From Actinomortierella ambigua (taxonomy: Eukaryota; Mortierellomycota; Mortierellomycetes; Mortierellales; Mortierellaceae): a stretch of DNA of 15,904 nucleotides. Each line of letters starts with the position of its first letter. The first letter of the stretch is position 1. Position numbers and translations under genes: made by a program. The notes beneath the pieces are model-generated. The model was not told the DNA's origin. It was given only the letters and a program-made list of their open reading frames with translations, and did not search any database. This document shows positions 8,884 to 15,904 of the stretch, piece by piece. The stretch covers positions 9,029 to 24,932 of the forward strand of contig JAAAJB010000531.1 of assembly GCA_016098155.1 (NCBI GenBank). The letters run 5' to 3'.

Positions 8884-8945
8884 CCCCTCATTCCCTCATT
8901 CCCTCCTTCCCTCCTTCCCTCCTTCCCTCCTTCCTTCCCTCTCTC
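8884..8945. repeat. CCTTCCCT-type pyrimidine microsatellite
   Basis: Tandem TTCCCTCC and TTCCCTCA units lie in the 3' UTR of the secreted-protein gene and are followed by a run of C. The strict purine/pyrimidine strand bias makes it a slippage-prone tract. Confidence 0.85.
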
Positions 8946-9000
8946 CCCCCCCCCACTATTTTTCTTTCTACAAAATCACGAATGAGTAAACTGAGCTAGG

Positions 9001-9006
9001 AATAAA
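9001..9006 (+). promoter_or_regulatory. Polyadenylation signal AATAAA of the secreted-protein gene
   Basis: This is the first canonical AATAAA on + after the stop codon at 8857, about 145 nt downstream. Confidence 0.55.
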
Positions 9007-9574
9007 TCCAACGTCTCCTGCTACAGCCAATCGCATAGGTCCCATGGCTCATGAGGAGATGCTTAAAGGCGAGTGTGAAGCATTCATGTGCCAGTTAGGT
9101 CTTTCTACACACCCTTCAAAAAAGGCAGCTCTACGCGTGAGTGAAGATCAATAGACTTTTCTACGAGAGTCCAACTACAAACGACAAATCGACTCTATCT
9201 CCTGCTGCACAATAAAATAAAAATGAGGCGTGGCTCCACGGCCAACGATAATGGCGTCGAGGCCCTCAGTTGGCATTGGAGATCAACCGGAGGGCTACAT
9301 CAAGTTCTTTGTGGCCCGTCTGTCCAACAGCGCCCGAGGTGGTCTTCCTCCCCCCCCCAGCTACTCTCGCGTCGATGGGAGGGGTAGGGCAAAAGTCCCC
9401 CTCCTGGAGAAAGAGATTCGGAAGAGGTGGCTGGGTTTCACAGTTCGAAAGATGGTGGCGCAAGCTACGACCCAATAGCAGGGCAGGTCATCCATCAGCG
9501 AATTCGCATTCCTCTCTCTCATCCACCATTGACCGCTTCGACGCCTCGCTAATAGGCATCGAACTGAACACATC
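9007..9574. other. Upstream region of ssu72, no gene confirmed
   Basis: A 137-codon frame (9270-9683, +) overlaps ssu72 exon 1 in another frame, and an 82-codon frame (9230-9478, +) ends before it; neither shows recognisable motifs. The ssu72 frame has a stop at 9476-9478 and no ATG until 9575, so these frames are not an N-terminal extension. An A-rich AATAAAATAAAA lies at about 9211-9222. Confidence 0.4.
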
Positions 9575-10519
9575 ATGGTCCGCTTTGCAGTCATTTGTGC
9601 ATCCAATCAAAACAGAAGCATGGAGGCACACAATGTGTTGCTGTAAGAGACTATACATACTCCTCTATAGCAAGTGTTCTTAAGGACACCAAGAGGGGAG
9701 GGGAGGCTCGCACTTTGTTCCTCTTTCGGTAAAGGGCTAGCACTCAAGAGTTTTTTTTCTGGATCCATACCTTCAACATAGGAAGAACGGCTTTGTTGTC
9801 AACTCATATGGCACGGGGACGATGGTGCGGTTACCAGGACCGTCCATTAACCAGCCCAATATCTACAACTTTGGAACACCCTACAACGATGTTTACCAGG
9901 AGCTCAAACGGAAAGACTCGACATTGTAGGTGGCTGTTGCATGTATTTTTTTTTTTTTTGTTCGTGGATTTATGATGCGTGGACAATAGTGTTCTCCCTT
10001 TCAACAACTAACGCAGCTCACATGGCCAATGTTGCCCCGCTGATAGATATTCTTCCAATGGACTGTTGCTCATGTTGGACAGGAACCGCAAGATCAAACC
10101 GTCGCCGGAGCGGTGGCAGGAGAGCACCAAGGAGTTTGACGTGATTATCACTTGTGAGGAGCGGTGTTTTGACGCCGTGTGCGAGGGTAAGGTCACCCTG
10201 ACTATTGCAAAATGGTGGCGACGATGCAGTGGTTTCCTCCTCTAACAGAGTGCCAACCCCTCCTCTTCCCTTTTTTTCCCTCCTTTCGGGAATAGACTTG
10301 ATCCAACGAGGAGAAACTCATAGCAATCCAGTGCATGTCATCAACGTCGAGATCAAGGACAACTACGAGGAAGCCATGGTAGGCGGCAGAATGATCCTTA
10401 GTATGGCAACGGCGATCGAGCAGTCCAGGGACCTGGACCACGACATTCAAGACATTCTCGACAAATTCCAACAGCGATACCCTAATGCACCGGTATTACA
10501 CACAGTGTCATTCTTTTGA
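9575..10519 (+). CDS. ssu72: RNA polymerase II CTD phosphatase Ssu72
   Basis: Four exons (9575-9642, 9782-9925, 10047-10186, 10296-10519) join in phase to 191 aa. Ssu72 dephosphorylates Ser5 (and Ser7) of the Pol II C-terminal domain in the nucleus, and works in the cleavage/polyadenylation complex. Exon 1 reads [16 protein letters not shown], giving the CX5R phosphatase loop with Cys8 as nucleophile and Arg14. Exon 2 has [12 protein letters not shown] and [10 protein letters not shown]. Exon 3 has M-L-D-R-N-R-K-I-K and [13 protein letters not shown], the Asp loop. Exon 4 has [12 protein letters not shown] and ends H-T-V-S-F-F. Length matches the family (about 190-200 aa). Donors and acceptors are GTAAGA/CATAG, GTAGGT/GATAG and GTAAGG/AATAG. 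All key residues are present; it looks intact and functional. Confidence 0.96.
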
Positions 10520-11412
10520 ATATAGGACAATCATAATTTTGCTCTTTGTGCTTTCTGGATTGTTTTACCATTTACCAAATCACGACTTTTCTTTCTTGCC
10601 ACACCCACCTCTCTACCGCCGTCAATGATCACCTATTTACTTTTATACCTTCGTGGGCTGACCAGTGCAGCTCGTTCAAGCTCCGGGGGGGGGAGAAGGG
10701 CATATTTTACTGTCATGTCCTTACACAGAGGTATCAGAGAAAAAAGGGTTTTTGGGGAGAAGGCTGCAACGACGGTCTTGGCTCGCCTGAGTAACTGGTT
10801 CTGGTGAACTGTCGACAAGATACACATGTGTCAGGGCAGGCTGAGAAGGGAGGGGAGGGGGGTTAAACTCGTTGAGGTGACTGGACCGCAAAGTGGAGCG
10901 CCCTCTAAAGGCGTGCTACTTCATGTTTCGTATGAAAAAAAAAAAAAAAAAAACGACTTGTCCCAATACCCCATGTGTCCTGAAACAACGCTTTGACTAT
11001 CATCAGTATCTCGAATGAAAAGGTTCGCGATTGTCAAGATCTTTGTAAGTCTCTCTGACGCAGAGATATTTTACACCCGCAATAGGGAGGTTGGTATAGG
11101 ATGAAAAACTTGTCCATGATGCCGATGATTGAAGCCAGGTAGCCCATTGGCAGTGCGGGTGAGCGGGCGGAAAGTGTCGTCCTCTGTAAGCATCCTCACC
11201 CAGTGAAATCAAGCAGCGAGACCCTTCTTGCTGCAGTCAGGATGAAAGTACAATACTTTGCCTATGAGAAATAGTGGTAATATTTCTTATAAAGGTTACG
11301 GAGGGCAATGGTCAAAAGGGAATGTGCATTTCAACGGTCTACTAGTTGTTTTTTTTTTTTCTATTTTTTTTTCCTTTGGCCAAATTGTCTGGATCATCGC
11401 TAGATAGCTCGA
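10520..11412. other. Intergenic, no gene recognised
   Basis: This is the 3' flank of ssu72, with no canonical AATAAA close to the stop. It holds a G run at about 10684-10692, a 19-A run at 10935-10953, a CTTATAAAGG element at about 11288 and T runs near 11350. Open frames are short and without motifs. No copy of the flanking gene family was seen here. Confidence 0.4.
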
Positions 11413-11471
11413 TGAGTATGCGGTTCGTCGGTGGGTAAGTAGATCATCCACCGACAAGCGGAGGATACTCA
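11413..11471. repeat. Large imperfect hairpin
   Basis: TGAGTAT (11413-11419) pairs with ATACTCA (11465-11471), and GTCGGTGG (11427-11434) with CCACCGAC (11448-11455), separated by a 13-nt loop. Two further T-A pairs form if one C is bulged. No protein gene covers it. Confidence 0.5.
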
Positions 11472-11629
11472 GCCTCTTGCACCCCTCTATTCTATAAAAA
11501 CTGTAAACGCAGCCACTTAGTAATTTTCAGGTCGCTCTCCTGAAAAAGCTGGGAGCAATGTCCGTCAGCGTCTAGCGCTGCCAATCTGAGTTTCCGGCGC
11601 CCCAAAGTGTGCGCTATACGTAATTAGTC

Positions 11630-11710
11630 TTCAAACATGTCTATCCTCTTTAACATGCTATTTCGATACTTGCTTGCATAGATGGATATTTATTGTGGTA
11701 CTAAAAAAAA
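11630..11710 (-). repeat. Conserved 3' block of copy A with polyadenylation signal
   Basis: On the minus strand, a T-rich run and TTAGTACCAC precede AATAAA (11694-11689). The sequence after it, up to GATAGACATGTTTGA, is a close match to the end of copy C at 570-640. Confidence 0.8.
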
Positions 11711-11722
11711 GGTGCAAGGACT

Positions 11723-12656
11723 TTACAGGCTGTGAGAGGTAGGGGGAGGGAGGAACGCCGAGTGTCGTGAGCGAAGGGTTCGCACCACCTGCTCCACACT
11801 CATCTTGCTCGTCTTCACATCCTTATCTTCGAGACAGAGAACACTGTTCTTCAGTCCTTGATCCTCTGTGACAAGGATCACCTCCACTCCCGCCAGCATT
11901 CCTGACAAGTAGATTGTCGGCAAAAACCTGGCAATCTCGTGATCGACAGCCTCCTCCAGCTGCCGATAGATCCTCACATGAGGGGCAAAGCCCTCCGTCA
12001 ACTCCGCCTGAGCGGTGTTGGAGAACAGTAGGAACTGAACTCCGGTCACCGACGGGTCGACCTCGAGAAAGGAGCTGGGGACGCGCCGCTGGTCAGCGTC
12101 CACCACCACCAGGGTTTTGGTGCCACCTTCGTGAAGGCGGAGAATCTGCCTCCACTCCCTCTCGCCACTCGAGCCCGCGGTGAGCCACACTTTCGGGAAC
12201 CTGGTGTCGCCTGGTCACTTGGCGACCTGTAGACCTACGTGACCTACTATTTTTAGATGATCAGGTCAGACGACGAAAAAGTCAAAAAATGTGATAGAAC
12301 AAATGTCGTCTCATTGGAACACCGATGTCCAGCACGAACGGACAACAGGAAATGGCAGCGAGAGGTATTCAAGAATCAAGGCCACAGAGGAAAAAAAATA
12401 AATAAAAACTTACTCTCTTCTCCTTGGCGAGGGCTCCCCTCAGTTCCTCCCTTGTCGCCCGACAATTGACCCCCGAGGCGGCAACACCCGCCAGCACCTC
12501 CAGCCAGAGGCTAAAGGCATCCTCCAGATGACCAGCTGGCAGGCATCAGAAGCTCTTGGGCATCGCTGTTCCGCCCAGAGAGCGATGCAAACATTGCATC
12601 CATCGGAGTGCTTGATGTAGTGCGCGAAAGACTCGCGGTTCAAGGGGAGTCAAAAT
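11723..12656 (-). pseudogene. Copy A of the repeated PIN/NYN-like gene family (broken 5' half, open 3' half)
   Basis: The C-terminal exon is open for 155 codons (12190-11723). It reads L-V-V-V-D-A-D-Q, then V-Q-F-L-L-F-S-N, A-V-D-H-E-I-A-R-F-L and V-I-L-V-T-E-D-Q-G-L-K-N-S-V: strands and helices with three acidic sites in the order expected of PIN/NYN-like nucleases (inference). Exon 1 (12656-12414, GTAAGT donor kept) is damaged relative to copy B: ATG has become ATT at 12656-12654, about 5 nt are missing near 12640, 1 nt is missing in Q-L-V-V, and 21 nt are inserted in the A-A-V-A-A part. The short exon 2 of copies B and C is not found, and a TGA blocks the frame just upstream of the open exon. 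The 3' part could still be translated from an internal start, but the gene as a whole is broken. Confidence 0.7.
12301..12457. repeat. 157-bp near-identical patch shared with 14825-14981
   Basis: Aligning the two segments without gaps gives three differences in 157 bases. The patch covers the start of intron 1 and the last part of exon 1 of copy A. The flanking coding sequence is much less alike. Confidence 0.9.
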
Positions 12657-13110
12657 AGTGAAGGAGGAAAGAGCAGGTGAGGATCGTCAATTGTCTGAAT
12701 GTGCACAAATATTTGAGAGGGTGGCTGAGAGGCAGGAAAAATAGGCTTGTTTGGCAGTTGGAAACTGCATGGGATGGCAAGGGATTGGGAGAAATGATGC
12801 CATGTGGAGTGGATGGGTTGATGCTGTTGGGAAGAGCGCGTATAGTTACTTGGCCACGTCTAAGAGAGACCACCACAGTCCACCGATGAGCCTGATCTCC
12901 GCTTCACGGGGCTCTCTGACCCGTATTTGGTATGTTTGAGTGGTACCAGCACAGAAAATAGAAAACCAGGGTAAGTGTATGAAGAACTTATAGGAAGCGC
13001 AACTTAAACACCCGCTCTAACTCTCCTTCTGAGTTCTGGCCCAGTGCTTGTCAATGTTCATTGGTCAAAGGGAGAGAACCATTTGGAGTAGGAAGAAGGC
13101 AGAGGATTGA
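12657..13110 (-). repeat. Upstream region of copy A, duplicated at about 15166-15822
   Basis: Blocks GAAACTGCATGGGATGGCAA, TTAAACACCCGCTCTA and CCATTTGGAGTAGGAAGAAG occur in the same order in both places. The copy-B version is longer by an insertion or partial duplication around 15225-15448. Similarity ends at 13107 and 15815. Copy A has AATATTTGTG where copy B has a TATAAAAGTG box, so its promoter core is altered. A conserved CCAAT (minus strand, about 13063) lies about 400 bp from the start region. No protein is called; the short frames shared by both copies follow from DNA similarity. Confidence 0.7.
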
Positions 13111-13200
13111 AACGATGTGTTTGGGGGTATGCGTGTATTTTCTAAGGGTTATGTAGGAAAGGTCTTTGCCTGCATCGCCCACATCTTTTCTTTCTCTTAC

Positions 13201-13425
13201 CGAAGCTCCCAAAGCCGGCGAGGCGACAGATCCACGTCGCTCATGGAGGTGATCTCGATCTTCTGCCCCGGATCGTCCGCATAAACATGGTGGGGTGCCT
13301 GCAACCGTGCATTCCGCAAAGACTTATTGTCCAGGTCGCCTTCCTCATCGCTTCCTCCTACTCTTTCGTCCCCTGCGTCCATTTCATCATATTGTAGGTT
13401 CGTCTGGATCGGTATGTTGGCGTTG
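13201..13425 (-). pseudogene. Orphan exon of an unrecognised gene
   Basis: A minus-strand open stretch of about 75 codons begins after a possible acceptor (AACTAG, 13426) and ends at a strong donor CG|GTAAGA (13201/13200). It reads N-I-P-I-Q-T-N-L-Q-Y-D-E-M-D-A-G-D-E, then S-D-E-E-G-D-L-D-N-K-S-L-R, then K-I-E-I-T-S-M-S-D-V-D-L. The acidic composition and full-length openness favour real coding sequence, but no partner exon is seen: downstream on this strand the duplicated unit of copy A begins. It may be a gene cut by the duplication, or an exon whose partners I cannot find. Confidence 0.35.
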
Positions 13426-13660
13426 CTAGTTCACGGGGTTTTCCTCTGCACCTAATAGACACATTCTCGTAGAGCACGATGCATCTAGGGCCTCAAGGCA
13501 TTAAGAATAGAGTAGGTAGCGCAAAGGCTACGTACTTTCTCGTCTTCATACACGACACGATATGTACACTCCCACTTCATGGACTATGAACATTCAAAAG
13601 TGCCTCGTGTTCGACATGGTCAGTCCTGTTGACCATCCCACTCTAAGCACAGAAGTCTCC
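13426..13660. other. Spacer between the two duplicated units
   Basis: No coding signal was seen. A small inverted repeat, ATGGTCA (13616-13622) and TGACCAT (13630-13636), is the only structure noticed. Confidence 0.35.
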
Positions 13661-13663
13661 GAA

Positions 13664-13735
13664 CATGTCTATCTTCTTTCACATCTTACTTTGATATTTT
13701 CTTGAGAAGATGGGTATTTATTACTACTAAAAAGC
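13664..13735 (-). repeat. Conserved 3' block of copy B with polyadenylation signal
   Basis: AATAAA lies at 13722-13717 on the minus strand, after TTTTTAGTAGT. The following bases up to GATAGACATGTTCGGAGAC match the ends of copies A and C, with more differences than those two show to each other. Confidence 0.75.
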
Positions 13736-13823
13736 AAGCACAGCCCGTGCGCATGGTGATTACGGACGGCAGGGACGGCACGGGCAGGGAGGAGAGGGGG
13801 AAGAGAAAGGGAATTGGTAGGGC

Positions 13824-15165
13824 CTAGTGGAAGAGATGTGGATGTCGCGCACGAAGGGCATCCACCACCCATGCCACATTCCTCCGGGCCGCCACCACCC
13901 CCTTGTCGTTGAGCCCGAGAACAGCGTTCTCGAGCCGATGGCTCTCTGTGACGAGGAGCACAACGACTCCCTCCAGCATACCTGCGAGGTAAATCCTCGG
14001 CAGGAACTGCCCAATCTCGTCTTCGGCCGCCCTCCTCTGCCGCCGATATGCCCTCACCTGAGGGGCAAAACCCCCCGTCAACACCGGCCGAGTCGTGTTG
14101 GAAAACAGTATGAACTGAACTCCCGACTCGGCCGGGTCAACCTCCAAGAAGTGGCGGGGCACATGCACATTGTTGTCGTCCACCACCACCAGGGTGTCGA
14201 CGCCATCCTCGTGGAGGTGGAGCAGCTGCCTCCACCGCTCTTCGTCGCTCGACCCCGCGGCAAACCAGACTGGGGGGAGCTTATTCTTGAAAATTTTTTC
14301 TTGGTCAAGGATGTCCAGATGGGACCGCTCTTCCTAAGGACACGAAAGAAGCAAAGAACAGGAGGAGGGAAATACAAACCACGACGTACCCATTACTCGG
14401 CTGTTAGTGACTCGGCTCTGCTTGTCCATCTTTACATTCAAGGTGGAACACATATCGAACTGTGGCGTCTGGTCATGTCGTAGGGATGGTTGGGTTGGGT
14501 CGGGTCGACTAGGCAACTGTTCACAGGGGAATGCACCTCCTCAAGAAAGACGACTGAGAAACCGACTTCTCGACAATAACAGCAACAACAACTGTCTCCA
14601 AACAAGCATTATCACAGGTAGAAATGTGTAGCTCCATAACAACGACCAACCCTCGATGGACTGTTGAGCACCAACGCACTCGATGGTTCATGAGCATAAA
14701 ACAGGATAAAAACAAAAGTACGGGTGCATCATTGCTAAAGCTCGAAAGTGTACAAAATATGGCACAAAAGGAGGAAACCTGTTCGGCCCTAACACCAATA
14801 GCGACGAATTGTAGTCCATTGCGGAAATGTCGTCTCATTGGAACACCGATGTCCAGCACGAGCGGACAACAGGAAATGGCAGAGAGAGGTATTCAAGAAT
14901 CAAGGCCACAGAGGAAAAAAAATAAATAAAAACTTACTCTCTTCTCCTTGGCGAGGGCTCCCCTCAGCTCCTCCCTTGTCGCGGCAACAGCCGCCAGCAC
15001 CTCCAACCAGAGGGCGTGGGCGTCCTCCAGCACGACCAGCTGGCAGGCATCGGTGACACTTGGGCCTCGTTGTTCCGCCCAGAGAGCGATGCAAACCTTG
15101 CATGTGTCGGAGCGTTTGATAAATGCCGCGAAGGATTCGCGGAGAAGGCCAATGGGAGTCAACAT
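13824..15165 (-). CDS. Copy B of the repeated family: predicted protein with PIN/NYN-like C-terminal half
   Basis: Proposed exons are 15165-14938, 14429-14397 and 14333-13824, all phase 0, giving 256 aa. Exon 1 encodes 76 aa (M-L-T-P-I-G-L-L-R-E-S-F) ending in a charged helix. Exon 2 (11 aa) is supported by copy C, which has the same exon and the same GTAATG donor; the better-looking GTACGT 10 nt on is GCACGT in copy C and would lose the frame. Exon 3 carries T-L-V-V-V-D-D-N-N (Asp139/140), V-Q-F-I-L-F-S-N, A-E-D-E-I-G-Q-F-L (191-193) and L-L-V-T-E-S-H-R-L-E-N-A-V. This alternation of strands and helices with acidic ends resembles PIN/NYN RNase folds, but the last acidic site (Asp in copies A and C) is Ser218 here. 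The 508-nt first intron may hide another exon. No signal peptide or membrane helix. The family is unrecognised; it is the only copy here without disabling changes. Confidence 0.55.
14825..14981. repeat. 157-bp near-identical patch shared with 12301-12457
   Basis: This is the copy-B member of the pair, spanning the exon 1 donor (GTAAGT at 14937-14932) and the first 113 nt of intron 1. It has three differences from the copy-A member and no gaps. Confidence 0.9.
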
Positions 15166-15215
15166 GGTGAGAGAGGAAAGAGCAGGTGAGGAATGGTCGA
15201 CTGTTGAATGTGCAC

Positions 15216-15222
15216 TTTTATA
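15216..15222 (-). promoter_or_regulatory. TATA box of copy B
   Basis: TATAAAA on the minus strand lies 51-57 nt before the ATG at 15165, followed by a C/T-rich leader (CTGCTCTTTCCTCTCTCACC) and a good start context (ACCATG). A second similar motif lies about 72 bp further upstream (near 15286-15293), consistent with a local duplication. Confidence 0.6.
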
Positions 15223-15822
15223 CCTAGCAGCTTCGCCCAGCGGCTGCCCGCCGAGCTAATCTCCATCTCCATCACTAGTCCATCACTTTTATATTTGAGA
15301 AGGTAGGGAGTTTATATCACCAATATGCAACTTTTCTATGAACGTGCCCTCTTTGCCCTGAATGCAGTCATGATCGCCCACTTAGACTTTCAAGCTGGAT
15401 TTTTTTTTTTTTACCTTCAAGCTGGAAGAGTTGGACTTTTTATTTGCGAGGATGGCTGAGAGGCAGGAAAAACAGGCTGGTTTGGAAACTGCATGGGATG
15501 GCAAGGGACTGGGAGGAATGATGCCATGAGGAGTGGACGGGTTGATGCTATTGGGGAGAGCGCATAGTTCCTTGACCGCGTCGCGTTCGTAAGATAGCAC
15601 CGAGTGGCACCAGCACAGAAAGAGTGTACTACTGATACAAACTTTGGTGACAGGGGAGGGGGGTAAGTGTAAGAATAAAGGTATGAATCGCCAAGGAGGG
15701 ACACAAAGGTAGAGCATCTTAAACACCCGCTCTAGCTCTCCTTCAGAGTTCTAGCTCAGTGCTTGTCAATGTCCATTGGTCAAAGGGAGAGAACCATTTG
15801 GAGTAGGAAGAAGGAGCGCAAT
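15223..15822 (-). repeat. Upstream region of copy B, duplicated at about 12700-13110
   Basis: This region matches the upstream DNA of copy A in ordered blocks from about 15449 to 15815. Around 15392-15430 the word TTCAAGCTGGA occurs twice, flanking a T run. The conserved CCAAT is at about 15773 on the minus strand. No gene is called; the 114-codon frame at 15726-15382 has no recognisable features. Confidence 0.6.
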
Positions 15823-15904
15823 GACAAGAGGCCCCCGTCTTGGTAAAAGATTATAGGTGTACCACCCATAGTTAGATCGTGACTCGCCCCGCTGGGGACG
15901 CCAA

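Noticed and set aside
9270..9683. 137-codon open frame on + overlapping ssu72 exon 1
   Set aside because: The ssu72 exon is certain in another frame; this frame shows no motifs.
12640..12876. Small protein upstream of copy A, with a similar frame upstream of copy B (15382-15726)
   Set aside because: The shared peptide follows from DNA similarity of the duplicated upstream regions; frame starts and ends differ.
13827..14483. 218-codon open frame on +
   Set aside because: Antisense of copy B exon 3, whose minus-strand frame is conserved in copies A and C.
1..15904. Retrotransposon or DNA transposon proteins, CRISPR arrays, bacterial operons
   Set aside because: No reverse transcriptase, integrase, transposase or regularly spaced short repeats could be read in any frame.

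Overview
The window is nuclear DNA of a filamentous or early-diverging fungus. Short spliceosomal introns (about 60-140 nt, GT...AG), AATAAA signals, TATA boxes, many homopolymer and microsatellite runs, and proteins of clearly fungal type (an F-box/degenerate LRR protein with long Asp/Glu runs, Ssu72, a small secreted protein) support this. The style resembles Mortierellomycotina (Mortierella-like), but that lineage is an inference. No bacterial-type operon, tRNA, rRNA or CRISPR was seen.

The centre (about 1.4-10.5 kb) holds four ordinary protein genes. An isopenicillin-N-synthase-like 2-oxoglutarate/Fe(II) oxygenase lies on + (1445-2859, four exons, 361 aa). It converges, with only 103 bp between stop codons, on a 1050-aa F-box/LRR gene on - (6253-2963, two exons). 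After about 1.8 kb of mostly empty divergent intergenic DNA comes a 223-aa secreted cysteine protein (8186-8857, +), with a probable intron in its 5' UTR and a TATA box. Next is the RNA polymerase II CTD phosphatase Ssu72 (9575-10519, +, four exons, 191 aa), recognised exon by exon.

The two flanks hold the unusual part: four copies, in different states of decay, of one unrecognised gene family. On the left, + strand, are the 3' part of copy C (about 1-640) and a decayed first exon of copy D (785-940). On the right, - strand, are copy A (12656-11723) and copy B (15165-13824). All four point inward. Only copy B has an open reading frame throughout, given a predicted 256-aa, three-exon gene. The C-terminal half of the product shows the order beta-strand with Asp, strand, acidic helix, strand ending V-T-E-D, helix. 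I read this as a possible PIN/NYN-like nuclease fold; that is inference only. Copies A, C and D are pseudogenes with lost start, frameshifts, a stop codon or a central deletion. The copies share the coding exons, a 3' block around AATAAA and, for A and B, several hundred bases of upstream sequence. A 157-bp patch across the first exon/intron boundary is 98% identical between A and B while the coding sequence on both sides is much more diverged, which suggests gene conversion.

The gene-poor stretches also contain a 67-bp imperfect inverted repeat carrying bZIP-type sites (7225-7291), with a CRE 18 bp away, a second large hairpin (11413-11471), and two orphan coding fragments (6512-6711 and 13201-13425, both -).
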